Part shown: positions 19,463 to 29,079 of the stretch, in pieces
How the letters are laid out: the number at the start of each line of letters is the position of its first letter
Numbering within the stretch: the first letter of the stretch is position 1
NCBI GenBank assembly: GCA_029260235.1
Contig: JAJDDP010000053.1
Location: 1-64,000, forward strand
Length of the DNA stretch: 64,000 bases
Source of the DNA: Phycisphaerae bacterium
Lineage (GTDB): Bacteria > Planctomycetota > Phycisphaerae > UBA1845
Reading direction: 5' to 3'
The notes under the pieces: generated by a model
Database searches by the model: none
The model's input: only the letters and a program-made list of their open reading frames with translations
Told to the model about the DNA's origin: nothing
Translations under genes and position numbers: made by a program

Positions 19463-21340
19463 ATGCATAGGTACAATTCGCGGGCAAGCATCATCACGCT
19501 CGGTACGGCGACGGCTATCCTAACCGTCGGGGTGGTTTGGGCCACTCAGTTGGGTACGAACATCGATGACTTCTTCAATCCGGGTTCGCAGCCAGCAGTA
19601 GTTGGGCCGAGTTTTGATGAAATTCTGCCATCGGTGTATTGCCAATCATGTCATGTGCCCGGCACTGATGATGTCCCGGTGTTCAATCGTTGGGAAGGCA
19701 GTGCCATGGCCAACGCCGCCCGCGACCCGCTCTTCTGGGCGGGGATGGCCATCGCCAACCAGGACGTGCAGGATGTCGGCGATCTATGCATTCGCTGCCA
19801 CGCCCCCAAGGGCTGGCTGGAAGGCCGATCTACGCCGACGGACGGGTCGGCTTTGACCCTCGACGACCGCGACGGCATCACTTGCAACTTCTGCCATCGC
19901 ATGGTGGATCCAGTGTTCAAACCCGGCATCTCCCCCGCAGTCGATGAAGCGATTCTCGCTGATTTGAGCAGCAACGGATTGTTGCCGGTGAATTTGTTCA
20001 ACGGATCTTACATTGTTGATCCGGTGGACAGGCGGCGAGGCCCGTTCGACATCATTGCAGCCCTCGGCTTCGATCCACATTCGAGCGGTGGGCCGACGCA
20101 AATCTCTCCGTATCACAAGAGTTCCGATCTGTGCGGGAACTGCCACGACGTATCCAACCCAGCCTTCACCCGAACCGAGGATGATCAATATGTCGTCAAC
20201 ACGCTGGGGCAGGAACATCCGACACTGGACAAGTACGACATGTTTCCCGTCGAACGGACCTACAGCGAATGGTTGATGAGCAGCTTCGCCGACGGCCCTA
20301 TTGATATGACCGGCCGCTTTGGCGGTGACGATCCGCTGGTCAGCACTTGCCAGGATTGCCACATGCCCACCGCAAGCAAACAGGGCTGCAGCTTTGGACC
20401 TGTTCGTGCTGATATGCCCCAACACGACTTTAGCGGCGGCTCTACCTGGATGCTCGATGCCGTCCTGAATCTAAACCCCAGCGATAACATCGACCCCAAA
20501 GCGATTGCGGCTAGCAAAGCGCGATCCATATCTATGCTGCAACGGGCAGCCACCGTTGAGTTGAGTCAGGTGGGCTGCTATTTGGAAGTTCGCGTCATCA
20601 ACCAGACAGGCCACAAACTGCCTACCGGGTATCCAGAAGGCCGACGCATGTGGCTCAACGTACAGTTTACCGATGTACTGGGCGATCCTGTGGCTGAGCG
20701 CGGATTCTACGATGGCTTGACGGCTGACCTGACCACGGCTGACACCAAGGTCTACGAAGCCCACCTGGGAATCGATGATGCGGTCGCCGCCGCAACAGGT
20801 GTGCCAGCCGGCGTGAGTTTCCATTTTGCGTTGAACAACCTAGTCATCAAGGACAACCGCATTCCGCCGCGGGGGTTCACCAATGCAGAGTTCGCCGATA
20901 TTCAGGCATCTCCGATAGGGATCGACTATGCCGACGGGGAGTACTGGGACGACACCCGCTTCTTCGTCCCGCCTGGCAGCACCGATGCGACGGTGACGCT
21001 GTACTACCAATCGTCCAGTAAGGAATACATCGAGTTCTTGCTCAACGAGAACGTAACCAACACGGACGGGCAGATCCTCTACGACCAATGGGTACTAACC
21101 GGAATGTCAGCACCCATTGACATGGCCACCCAAGTGATCGCCCTAGCTCCGCACGCCGGAGGAGACTACGACGGTAGCGGCGGTGTCGATTTGCTGGACT
21201 ACGCCGAATTCCCAGGGTGTGAAGATGGCCCGGATGTGCTGGTAGGCGTACTGTGCGAGCCGTTTGACTGCGACGATGATGGCGACGTAGACCTGTACGA
21301 CTTCGCCGGGATGGGCTTGTCTCTCAGCGCGGGGTTGTAG
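19463..21340 (+). CDS. Exported pentaheme c-type cytochrome with dockerin-like C terminus
   Basis: Secreted multiheme protein, about 625 residues from ATG 19463, which gives a clean signal peptide (SIITLGTATAILTVGVVWA). Five heme c motifs are visible: CQSCH (60-64), CIRCH (109-113), CNFCH (141-145), CGNCH (224-228) and CQDCH (296-300). Their layout resembles cytochrome c554/c'-type multiheme domains. The C terminus carries two Ca-binding loops, DYDGSGGVDLLDY and DCDDDGDVDLYDF. An ATG at 19394 would add 23 residues. A role in periplasmic or cell-surface electron transfer is inferred. Confidence 0.85.
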   Translation: MHRYNSRASIITLGTATAILTVGVVWATQLGTNIDDFFNPGSQPAVVGPSFDEILPSVYCQSCHVPGTDDVPVFNRWEGSAMANAARDPLFWAGMAIANQDVQDVGDLCIRCHAPKGWLEGRSTPTDGSALTLDDRDGITCNFCHRMVDPVFKPGISPAVDEAILADLSSNGLLPVNLFNGSYIVDPVDRRRGPFDIIAALGFDPHSSGGPTQISPYHKSSDLCGNCHDVSNPAFTRTEDDQYVVNTLGQEHPTLDKYDMFPVERTYSEWLMSSFADGPIDMTGRFGGDDPLVSTCQDCHMPTASKQGCSFGPVRADMPQHDFSGGSTWMLDAVLNLNPSDNIDPKAIAASKARSISMLQRAATVELSQVGCYLEVRVINQTGHKLPTGYPEGRRMWLNVQFTDVLGDPVAERGFYDGLTADLTTADTKVYEAHLGIDDAVAAATGVPAGVSFHFALNNLVIKDNRIPPRGFTNAEFADIQASPIGIDYADGEYWDDTRFFVPPGSTDATVTLYYQSSSKEYIEFLLNENVTNTDGQILYDQWVLTGMSAPIDMATQVIALAPHAGGDYDGSGGVDLLDYAEFPGCEDGPDVLVGVLCEPFDCDDDGDVDLYDFAGMGLSLSAGL

Positions 21341-21367
21341 GCGAGGCTTGGCCCGGCGCCGAGAGAG

Positions 21368-21397
21368 TTGGCGAATCGAGAGGTTATTGTTTATATA
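21368..21397 (+). promoter_or_regulatory. Possible promoter of the M14 carboxypeptidase gene
   Basis: TTGGCG (21368-21373) and TATATA (21392-21397) are 18 bases apart, each matching four of six consensus positions. The region is AT-rich compared with its surroundings and lies about 40 bases before the ATG at 21439. Confidence 0.3.
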
Positions 21398-21438
21398 CGA
21401 GGTTGGCTGATTCTAAGATCGGCCGGATTAGGGAGACG

Positions 21439-23472
21439 ATGCTTCGACACCAAACCATCTGGTTCAGCGCAATCGCCCTGCTGATCATGGCTACGCCTTC
21501 GATTGCTCAATACCACACGCATGCCGAAATCGGCACTGAGCTTCTTGCGGCTGAAACCAACTATCCCACCCTCTGCCGGCGGTATGTGTTGGGCAATTCC
21601 GAGTTGGGACGCGAACTCTGGGCGGTATGCATCAGCGACAACGTGGGTGTCCAAGAGGATGAGCCAGAATTCCGCTACGTCTCCACCATGCACGGCGATG
21701 AGATCACCGGCGTAGAACTCTGCCTCAGCCTAGTCGATCATCTATTGAGCAACTACGGCAGCGATCCTGACATCACCAATCTGGTAGACGAGGTCGAGAT
21801 CTGGATCGTACCGCTGATGAATCCAGACGGATACGAGAATGGCTCCAGGACCCGTTTCAACAGCAATGGCGTCGACCTGAACCGCGATTTCCCCGACCCT
21901 TTCACCAGCCCGAGCAACACCACCGTGGGGCGAGCAGCTGAAACCGCAGTGATCATGAACTGGTCGTTCGGCCAATCGTTCGTACTGGCGGCCAACCTGC
22001 ACGGTGGAGCGCTAGTGGCTAACTATCCACTCGACACTCTGCCTGATGGATCTTCCGGCAGTGGTGTCTACTCGGCCTCTCCGGACGATGACGTGTTCAT
22101 CTTCATTTCAGAAGAATATTCGCAATTCAATTTGCCCATGTGGAACAGCAGCAGTTTCTTTCATGGCATCACCAACGGAGCAGAGTGGTACACTGCTTAT
22201 GGCGGACTGCAGGACTGGAGCTACCACTATCTTGGCTGCAACGAGCTTACGCTTGAGGTCAGCAACACCAAGCAACCGCCCTCTTCACAGATTCCAACCT
22301 TTTGGAACGAGAATCGCGATTCGATGCTCGCCTATTTGGAAACCTGCCTGATCGGCGCGCGGGGCATTGTGACAGGCGATGACACCGGATTACCGCTCGA
22401 TGCAACGCTGGCCGTGGTAGGCCGAGATCATGACGTGTTCACCGACCCGGACATCGGCGACTACCATCGAATGCTACTGCCGGGTCTCTATGATCTGACC
22501 TTTGCAGCCCAAGGATACGAGACCATGACTCAGTACAGCGTCGCGGTCAATTTGGGCGATGCGACGCGGGTCGACATCGCCCTGCCCCGGCCCGCCGCAG
22601 TAGCTTGGCCCAATGGCGGTGAGATTCTGGCTGTTGGCTCGCCGGTCTTGATCGACTTCACCGGTGCATCCAGTGCCCAATTCCATGTGCAGTACACAGA
22701 CAGCGCCAGTGCAAGCAGTTCTACGACCGACGATTTTGAGGCAGTCTTCTTGGGGCCTGAGTATGTAACCGGCGGCGATGCCAACTGGTCTGTGACCACC
22801 GGTGATGCCTACACCGGTGTGCGTTCGGCACGCTCGGGCAACACCAGTGACAACCAGACCACCTGGATGAGCCGCGACGTCAGCGGAGGGGCGTTGAGTT
22901 TTTGGTACAGAGTCAGCTCCGAGGCCACCTACGACTGGTTTGACTTTTACATCGATGACGTTCGCATGCTGCACCTGTCTGGCGAGGTACCATGGTCGGA
23001 ATACACCGATACCTTGGCAGCCGGCACGCACACGCTTCGCTGGGAGTACGTCAAGGATGTCAGCGTGAGCAACGGCAGCGATCAGGTTTGGATCGACGAC
23101 CTCTCGGTGGTCGACAGCGGCGCCACCTGGGTGGACATAACTGCATTGACGCCAATTGGAGCCACCAACACGAGCTGGGCGCCGCCGAGCGAAGGCGTGG
23201 ACTACAAAGTGCGAGTTCGAGCCTTCTATGGCAATGGCGACTACGGTCAATGGGATGACAGCGACACCGTGTTCGAGGTGGCTGGCATCGGGGCAACCGG
23301 CGATTTCGACCAAGATGGCGACGTCGATTTGGCAGACGGTGCCGAATTCAATACTTGCTTTGGAACATCGGTCTCGGTGGAATGTGCCACCGTCTTCGAC
23401 TTCGACGGCAGTAACGACGTCGATTTGAACGACTACCAGACCTTCTTCTTGCTCATGGGACCGCCGAGTTGA
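21439..23472 (+). CDS. Secreted M14 zinc carboxypeptidase with C-terminal dockerin-like motifs
   Basis: Exported metallopeptidase removing C-terminal residues. The 677-residue product has a signal peptide (IWFSAIALLIMATPSIAQ), zinc ligands H85 and E88 in MHGDE and H188 in NLHGG, substrate contacts in NPDGYENG and DLNRDFP, and the general-base Glu in NELTLEVS (E273). After the catalytic domain comes a carboxypeptidase-regulatory-like beta domain (about 315-390), then a jelly-roll-like domain (about 430-570). Paired Ca loops (DFDQDGDVDLAD, DFDGSNDVDLND) end the protein. GGGAGA fits the ATG at 21439. It follows the pentaheme gene and overlaps the long form of the next frame. Confidence 0.92.
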   Translation: MLRHQTIWFSAIALLIMATPSIAQYHTHAEIGTELLAAETNYPTLCRRYVLGNSELGRELWAVCISDNVGVQEDEPEFRYVSTMHGDEITGVELCLSLVDHLLSNYGSDPDITNLVDEVEIWIVPLMNPDGYENGSRTRFNSNGVDLNRDFPDPFTSPSNTTVGRAAETAVIMNWSFGQSFVLAANLHGGALVANYPLDTLPDGSSGSGVYSASPDDDVFIFISEEYSQFNLPMWNSSSFFHGITNGAEWYTAYGGLQDWSYHYLGCNELTLEVSNTKQPPSSQIPTFWNENRDSMLAYLETCLIGARGIVTGDDTGLPLDATLAVVGRDHDVFTDPDIGDYHRMLLPGLYDLTFAAQGYETMTQYSVAVNLGDATRVDIALPRPAAVAWPNGGEILAVGSPVLIDFTGASSAQFHVQYTDSASASSSTTDDFEAVFLGPEYVTGGDANWSVTTGDAYTGVRSARSGNTSDNQTTWMSRDVSGGALSFWYRVSSEATYDWFDFYIDDVRMLHLSGEVPWSEYTDTLAAGTHTLRWEYVKDVSVSNGSDQVWIDDLSVVDSGATWVDITALTPIGATNTSWAPPSEGVDYKVRVRAFYGNGDYGQWDDSDTVFEVAGIGATGDFDQDGDVDLADGAEFNTCFGTSVSVECATVFDFDGSNDVDLNDYQTFFLLMGPPS

Positions 23473-23537
23473 TGATGGTTACCAACCCAACAATCCCAGC
23501 CAGCACAAACTCGGGCCGAGTCGTGAGGGAATTGGCC

Positions 23538-24545
23538 ATGAACGCATTCGCCCGGCAGCTAAGAGCACTAATCATCGCGGTTGCGTTGACAACAGCGGCT
23601 CAAGCCCGCGCAGAGTCAGACATTTACTCAATGGCTGCCAAGGGTGATCGGTCGGCGGTAGAAGCAATGTTGGCCATCGATCCCGAATTGGCGACGCTGC
23701 CAGATGAAAGTGGCTCAACAGCGCTCCACTGGGCTGTGCTGAGTCCTGATGCCTCGGTGGTTGCACTCCTAATTTCCAAAGGCGCGAGCGTGGAAGCCGT
23801 GGACAGTAGTGGCAATACACCACTCCACGCCGCTGCCAGCGCCCTGAATTCGGCATCAGCCGAGGCTATGTTGGCCGGCGGAGCGAAGATCACCCACGTC
23901 AATAAGCGAGGCAACACAGCCCTTCATCTAGCTGTGCTGGCGGGTCAGTCATCCAAAGACGCAGCCCAGCGTCGCCATGCCCTGGTCGAGGTTCTCCTCG
24001 AGCATGGCGCCAAGGTGTCGACAACAGATGCCCAAGGCGCCACAGCCCTGCATTTGATTGCCGCCCGAGGTCGAAACGAGCTTCTCAAACTAATGCGTTC
24101 AACAAACGCCGATGTAGATGCCAAAGATTCCATGGGCCGTCGTCCGCTACATTGGGCAGCGACCGGCGGGCATGCTGAAGTCTTGAAGTGGTTGCTCAAA
24201 CAAGAGGCCCGCGTCTCAGCCACCGACAACGCAGGCGAAACAGCGCTCCATGCTGCGGCGCGACGTTTTCAAAACAGCGCCGTCGAGCTGTTGATAGAAG
24301 CCAAGGCCGATGTAAACGGCCGCTCGGCCGACGGGAGGACTCCGCTGATCACCCTGGCATCGACTGGGGACGTGCACAGAGGCGCCGACGAAGCCATGGC
24401 CCAAGTCGCCAAGACATTGATCGCCGCCGGTGCGGATGTCGAAGCACAAGACTCAAACGGCGCCACAGCCAAGTCCTTGGCTATAACGAACTACCACATA
24501 AGGTTGCAGAATGTCCTTCTCATGCACGAGAGGGGCGGCCGCTGA
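23538..24545 (+). CDS. Exported ankyrin-repeat protein
   Basis: A protein of 335 residues from ATG 23538 with a signal peptide (LIIAVALTTAAQARA) and about eight ankyrin repeats. They are seen as successive G-x-TALHxAA units (GSTALHWAV, GNTPLHAAA, GNTALHLAV, GATALHLIA, GRRPLHWAA, GETALHAAA, GRTPLITLA). Ankyrin stacks bind proteins, so it may act as a periplasmic binding partner or protector. The frame is open back to 23469, where an ATG overlaps the stop of the carboxypeptidase; GAGGGA favours 23538. The tight spacing suggests one transcript with the peptidase. Confidence 0.88.
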   Translation: MNAFARQLRALIIAVALTTAAQARAESDIYSMAAKGDRSAVEAMLAIDPELATLPDESGSTALHWAVLSPDASVVALLISKGASVEAVDSSGNTPLHAAASALNSASAEAMLAGGAKITHVNKRGNTALHLAVLAGQSSKDAAQRRHALVEVLLEHGAKVSTTDAQGATALHLIAARGRNELLKLMRSTNADVDAKDSMGRRPLHWAATGGHAEVLKWLLKQEARVSATDNAGETALHAAARRFQNSAVELLIEAKADVNGRSADGRTPLITLASTGDVHRGADEAMAQVAKTLIAAGADVEAQDSNGATAKSLAITNYHIRLQNVLLMHERGGR

Positions 24546-24630
24546 TCGTCCAAGCGTGGTCTGCCATGCCAGCCACGTTCAGCTCAAACCGTATCGATCA
24601 AAGTCGGTGCTGATAGCGGTTCACGGATAG

Positions 24631-25968
24631 CTACTCCCTACGAAGTGCATTCCCAAAGAATTCAAGCACTCGTTGCTGATAACCACCAAAGTCGGCGGTT
24701 AAGATGTTGCTATGCAGGCCGGGCCCAAGCCATTTGTACTTCGGCTCACGGGCAGCCTCGTAGAGCATGTCCATGTTGTCGGGCGGGATGACGAAGTCGT
24801 CTTCGCCGTGGATGAGCAGAATCGGGCGAGGCGCCACTGCAGCGATGGCAGAAAGACCATCGATCCGCCATAGAGATCCACCGGCGTGTATCGACATGGA
24901 TGCCATCACGAAATCAGCAAGCACAGGCCCTAATACTGGTAGGCGCTGGGCATGTTGACGAGCCAGCAACGGGGCCGACGCGAAGCAGCTGTCCAAGACA
25001 ATGGCCTCGATTCGCTCGTCTTGGGAAGCTGCGCGCACCATTGTCATCGCACCCATCGACGAACCGAGGCCAAAGACGTGGCGGGCACGATCTGGGCGTT
25101 CACGTTTCAGCCAGTCCACAGCCGCTCGAACGTCAGCGGTTTCAAACAATCCGAACGTCGAAGTGTGCCCATCGCTGTCGCCGTGTCCGCGAGCGTCGAA
25201 GATAAGACCGCTGTAACCTTCATCGTGGAAGAGGGCGAGGAAATCGATGAAGTTGCCCTTGTTTGCGCCCGAGCCATGACAGATTACGACAGAAGCGTCA
25301 CTGCTCTCGTCCGGCAAGAACCAACCAGAGATGGTTAGCCCATCCACCGTCTTGAAAGTCACGTTCTCGATGGGCAGATCAGCGTAATAGCCAAGGTCTG
25401 CGGCGTTGCCGATCTTGATGCGATGAACCAGCGATCCGATGACCAACGGCGCGAAGACGAAGGATACAGCGAGGAATCTCAGCGGACTGATGCCTAACGC
25501 CATTATGGCTAGCCGGCGTTTCTTGGGATTGGAGATTCCGTGGATTCCTCCTGCTAGTCGGCGGCGCTTCCGCCCCCAACGCCGCACACGTTCGCCCATC
25601 ATACCCACGGTTCGTTTGTACAACGCCCAGGCCAATCGCCAAGCTGCGACAAAGTACACTGCCCAGAATACCTCTCCCCACAGGATACGCCCGCTGGCCA
25701 TGTATGCCCCAAACGCCTGGGCACCGGCGAGAGCCGCGGTCATAACAGCAAGATAAATGGCTACGGTCCACCAACGTTCTCGACGAATGCGGGGCCACCC
25801 CCACCAAAGAGTCGCCCCAAGCCCTGGCAACATCAAGATGATGACTGTCTCGCCGCCGTGGTGCGTGAACCGGCCGACCAACGGAAAGGCAACAGCCGAA
25901 CAAACCAAGCTCAGCACAACGACTCTCAAGCGACGCTTAATCCTGGCTGAATGCATATTTAATAACAT
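24631..25968 (-). CDS. Membrane-anchored alpha/beta hydrolase
   Basis: A 445-residue protein with four or more hydrophobic segments in the first 190 residues, then an alpha/beta hydrolase domain. Seen in order: oxyanion-side VICHGSGANKG, ARGHGDSDG, nucleophile elbow GLGSSMGA, the acid region HGEDDFVIPP and the catalytic His in GLHSN. It resembles the YfhR/BEM46-type hydrolases with an N-terminal membrane part. The substrate is unknown. An ATG four codons downstream (25956) is an alternative start. It converges with the ankyrin gene. Confidence 0.85.
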   Translation of the reverse strand: MLLNMHSARIKRRLRVVVLSLVCSAVAFPLVGRFTHHGGETVIILMLPGLGATLWWGWPRIRRERWWTVAIYLAVMTAALAGAQAFGAYMASGRILWGEVFWAVYFVAAWRLAWALYKRTVGMMGERVRRWGRKRRRLAGGIHGISNPKKRRLAIMALGISPLRFLAVSFVFAPLVIGSLVHRIKIGNAADLGYYADLPIENVTFKTVDGLTISGWFLPDESSDASVVICHGSGANKGNFIDFLALFHDEGYSGLIFDARGHGDSDGHTSTFGLFETADVRAAVDWLKRERPDRARHVFGLGSSMGAMTMVRAASQDERIEAIVLDSCFASAPLLARQHAQRLPVLGPVLADFVMASMSIHAGGSLWRIDGLSAIAAVAPRPILLIHGEDDFVIPPDNMDMLYEAAREPKYKWLGPGLHSNILTADFGGYQQRVLEFFGNALRRE

Positions 25969-26035
25969 GGCCCGCAGTGCGGATGCTCTTCTACTGAGGC
26001 TCGTCTCGCGATAGTGGCTCGCACGCCCCTCAGGC

Positions 26036-26419
26036 TTAGGCTACGGTTGCCGTTTCCTCCCGAGTTGGCAGCATCTGAGACAAGAGAACAATTGGCGAGA
26101 ACACCAACCAGCAGAAGGTTGTTTGAAAAGCACGCGCCCGATCCATCGAATCCGAACGGACTCGCTTCTTGCACAACAATTCTGGGTACGGCTTTTGCTG
26201 AAATCCTGCAACGCTGCGCCGCACGGTCTGCAATTGGTCGGCAGATTCGAAAGGCGCCACCGTGATCAAGTGCTCCATCTCGGCCTCGGACACACGGTCC
26301 CCTGCTTTGGATAGTGCAATGGATACTACCCCAAGAGGTATGCTAACGATGAACAGATGCTCGCCGAACCCAAACGGCACCGCAGACCCTACTAGATTCG
26401 CTCGCCACATTCCGGGCAT
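26036..26419 (-). CDS. Possible small membrane protein, uncertain
   Basis: A 127-codon frame that begins 28 bases inside the end of the preceding minus-strand gene. It encodes two moderately hydrophobic segments (LFIVSIPLGVVSIAL near the N terminus and a second near residue 100) and a charged middle. I see no family, and the overlap plus weak codon character make it doubtful. If it is not a gene, the 330 bases here are empty apart from chance frames on the + strand. Confidence 0.25.
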   Translation of the reverse strand: MPGMWRANLVGSAVPFGFGEHLFIVSIPLGVVSIALSKAGDRVSEAEMEHLITVAPFESADQLQTVRRSVAGFQQKPYPELLCKKRVRSDSMDRARAFQTTFCWLVFSPIVLLSQMLPTREETATVA

Positions 26420-26793
26420 CGCGGCTCACTCAGCCCTCGAAGAATGTATGCACATGATCGGCAGCGGGTTTCACCCACATGAAGAAACCTCTCGTACGTC
26501 AGCTTGTGGTAGATAGCAAGGCTCACGGCCTCCGAGACAACAACTGCACAAACCATGTTGGCTATCAAGATCCAATTAGGAACCCTCGTTGAATCGACCA
26601 CGAGAGGGGTCGCCGAGCCCCAGACAAGCAGTATAGTGAGGCCCGCGACGACTGAAACTAGTACGCGCCACCACCATCGTAGTCGCCGCACCATTGGCTT
26701 CTTCTCCTCGACCAGAGTGAACCCGTCTCGAATCCGCAGGGTCTGCGGTGCCAGCCTATTCCTGCCCAAGAAATTCGAACGCTTGGTCTTCAT
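26392..26793 (-). CDS. Small membrane protein with C-terminal zinc ribbon
   Basis: About 133 residues from ATG 26793. Two hydrophobic spans (VLVSVVAGLTILLVWG and ILIANMVCAVVVSEAV) are followed by a cytoplasmic tail ending in the zinc ribbon CRSCAYILRGL...CPECGERI. This short CxxCxYxLxGLxxxxCPECG ending recurs on many planctomycete membrane proteins of unknown role. The start is uncertain: ATG 26694 has a strong GAGGAG at good spacing and would give a 100-residue protein that keeps both spans and the ribbon. Confidence 0.6.
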   Translation of the reverse strand: MKTKRSNFLGRNRLAPQTLRIRDGFTLVEEKKPMVRRLRWWWRVLVSVVAGLTILLVWGSATPLVVDSTRVPNWILIANMVCAVVVSEAVSLAIYHKLTYERFLHVGETRCRSCAYILRGLSEPRCPECGERI

Positions 26794-26935
26794 AGCGGAT
26801 CCTACATGATTTCCTTCTTTGCCATAAGATCGAGGCGATGATAGACTGGACCATGCATTCCCACCCCTAGCCTGGCAGTCGCCCATTGCTGTAGAATGAC
26901 CGGCTTACCTTGAGCGGCCAAAGCGTAGTTAGAGG

Positions 26936-28906
26936 ATGACCAGCGGAATGACGCGGAATCTGGAATATTCAACCAGGATTTGTTTGGGCTTCATGGCTCT
27001 TGCAGTCGGACTGGGCCTCGGTGCTTGCAGCGTGCGCGATGACCGCGTTGCGGTCGATGATCAAGCTGCTGCTGAGATTGCTGTTCCTGCGCGAATGGAG
27101 CGCAATCCTACGCTGCCGGATCTCTTCATCAAGCGGGAGGTTTCCATCCCCATGCGCGATGGCGTGAACCTGTTCACGGCCATCTACGAGCCTGCAGATA
27201 CTTCACAAACGTATCCGATTTTGATGCTCCGTACGCCTTACAGCGTCGGGCCCTATGGAGCCGATGAGTTTCCGCGTCGACTAGGCCCGAGCAGGTTTCT
27301 GGCCAAGGCCGGCTATATCTTCGTTTATCAGGATGTTCGAGGAACATTCATGTCCGAGGGGCAATTCGTCAACATGACGCCCCACCTGGACAACAAGAGC
27401 TCGACGTCAGACATTGACGAGAGCACCGACACCTACGACACCGTCGAATGGCTGATCAACAACGTGCCTAACAACAATGGCAAGGTTGGCCAATGGGGCA
27501 TTTCATATCCGGGATTCTACGCAGCCGCAGGCGTGATCGATGCTCACCCAGCCCTCAAAGCCGTCTCCCCGCAAGCGCCTATCGCGGACTGGTTTTTTGA
27601 CGACTTCCATCATCACGGCGCGTTCTTCTTGCCGCACTCATTCAACTTCATGTCGTCCTTCGCCCTCGAGCGCACCGAATTGACCACGGAATGGCCCGGC
27701 AGCAGATTCGATCATGGCACGCCGGATGGGTACAAGTTTTTTCTGGAGATGGGGCCTATCAAGAACAGCCTCGGTTTGTACAGCGATGAGGCGCGCCCCT
27801 ACTGGGACGACATCTTGGCCCATCCGAATTACGACTCGTTCTGGCAGGCAAGCAACCTGATCCCCCACCTCAACAATGTAGGTCCAGCCGTGATGACCGT
27901 AGGCGGCTGGTTTGACGCTGAAGATCTCTACGGGCCGTTGAATATCTACCAGAGCATCGAAGAGAAGAATCCCGACGCGTTCAATATGTTGGTCATGGGT
28001 CCGTGGGTGCATGGCGGCTGGGCGCGGAACAAGGGAGACCGTCTGGGCGATGCCCGATTCGGCGATGGCCATTCGCGGTGGTATCAGAAGAACATCGAAT
28101 TTCCCTTCTTCGAGCACTTCCTCAGAGGCGAATCCGATTTGGATCTGCCAGAAGCCTATGCATTTGACACCGGAGCCAATCAGTGGCATCGCTTCGAGGA
28201 ATGGCCTCCTGCCCGCAGCGAAGCGAAGGAATTATTCCTGCAAGAGAACGGGGGGATGACTTTTGCAGAACCGTCCGCCGAAGAGGAAGCCTATGATGAG
28301 TACATCAGCGACCCAGCCAAACCGGTGCCTTTCATTCAAGACATCACCACGCGCATGCCCAAGCACTACATGACCGCCGACCAGCGTTTCGCCGCCCGCA
28401 GGCCTGACGTGCTAGCGTATGAAACAGATGTATTGGAAGAAGACATCACCTTGGCAGGTCCTATATTGGCTGGCCTGTGGGTGTCAACATCCGGCACTGC
28501 TTCCGATTGGATCGTCAAGCTGATTGACGTCTATCCGCCAGACGCCCACGACAACGAAGACATGGATCCAGGCGTCCACATGGGCGACTACCAGATGATG
28601 ATCCGCTCGGAGGTAATCCGCGGGCGATTCCGCAACAGCTACGAGCACCCCGAACCGTTCGTGCCCGACGAGCCGACCAAGGTCGAGCTGAAACTCCAAG
28701 ATGTCCTCCACACATTCAAGGCTGGCCACCGGATCATGGTGCAGATTCAGAGCTCCTGGTTCCCGCTGGTGGACCGCAATCCCCAGAAGTATGTGGACAA
28801 CATCTACATGGCGGACGAAAAAGACTTTATCAAGGCGACCCAGCGGGTGTACCGGTCGGCCAGCCACCCGACATCCTTGCGCATAGGCGTTCTGGAGCCA
28901 AATTGA
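26936..28906 (+). CDS. CocE/NonD-family hydrolase lipoprotein
   Basis: X-Pro dipeptidyl-peptidase / glutaryl-7-ACA-acylase type alpha/beta hydrolase of 656 residues. The N terminus carries a lipoprotein-type signal (LAVGLGLGAC). The catalytic domain starts at VSIPMRDGVNLFT and contains YQDVRGTFMSEG, the nucleophile motif QWGISYPGF, and the C-terminal beta-jelly-roll domain (about 500-650) typical of CocE esterases. The likely action is hydrolysis of ester or amide bonds in small or peptide-like substrates outside the cytoplasm. The second in-frame ATG at 26948 has AGAGGA at better spacing and may be the real start. Confidence 0.9.
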   Translation: MTSGMTRNLEYSTRICLGFMALAVGLGLGACSVRDDRVAVDDQAAAEIAVPARMERNPTLPDLFIKREVSIPMRDGVNLFTAIYEPADTSQTYPILMLRTPYSVGPYGADEFPRRLGPSRFLAKAGYIFVYQDVRGTFMSEGQFVNMTPHLDNKSSTSDIDESTDTYDTVEWLINNVPNNNGKVGQWGISYPGFYAAAGVIDAHPALKAVSPQAPIADWFFDDFHHHGAFFLPHSFNFMSSFALERTELTTEWPGSRFDHGTPDGYKFFLEMGPIKNSLGLYSDEARPYWDDILAHPNYDSFWQASNLIPHLNNVGPAVMTVGGWFDAEDLYGPLNIYQSIEEKNPDAFNMLVMGPWVHGGWARNKGDRLGDARFGDGHSRWYQKNIEFPFFEHFLRGESDLDLPEAYAFDTGANQWHRFEEWPPARSEAKELFLQENGGMTFAEPSAEEEAYDEYISDPAKPVPFIQDITTRMPKHYMTADQRFAARRPDVLAYETDVLEEDITLAGPILAGLWVSTSGTASDWIVKLIDVYPPDAHDNEDMDPGVHMGDYQMMIRSEVIRGRFRNSYEHPEPFVPDEPTKVELKLQDVLHTFKAGHRIMVQIQSSWFPLVDRNPQKYVDNIYMADEKDFIKATQRVYRSASHPTSLRIGVLEPN

Positions 28907-29079
28907 CGGGCTCCACCTCAAGAAACACCTTAGCGGCGGGCGAAGCTGACCCTGCAGCGTGAACGCCCCTTGATTCGATTGGCTATGTGCATTCTACTCG
29001 ACAAGGATGGCGCAGACGGGTTTGCGCCGGCTACATGATTCAATTGCCTTGCAACGCGTTGGTTTGAAGGAATCCCCCT

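Noticed and set aside
22474-23313. 279-codon minus-strand frame opposite the M14 peptidase gene
   Set aside because: Antisense shadow of a well-supported gene; no ribosome site or domain.
26392-26793. GFTLVE in the N-terminal region, like a type IV prepilin cleavage site
   Set aside because: It is followed by EEKKPM and not by the long hydrophobic helix that pilins need, and it may even lie before the true start.
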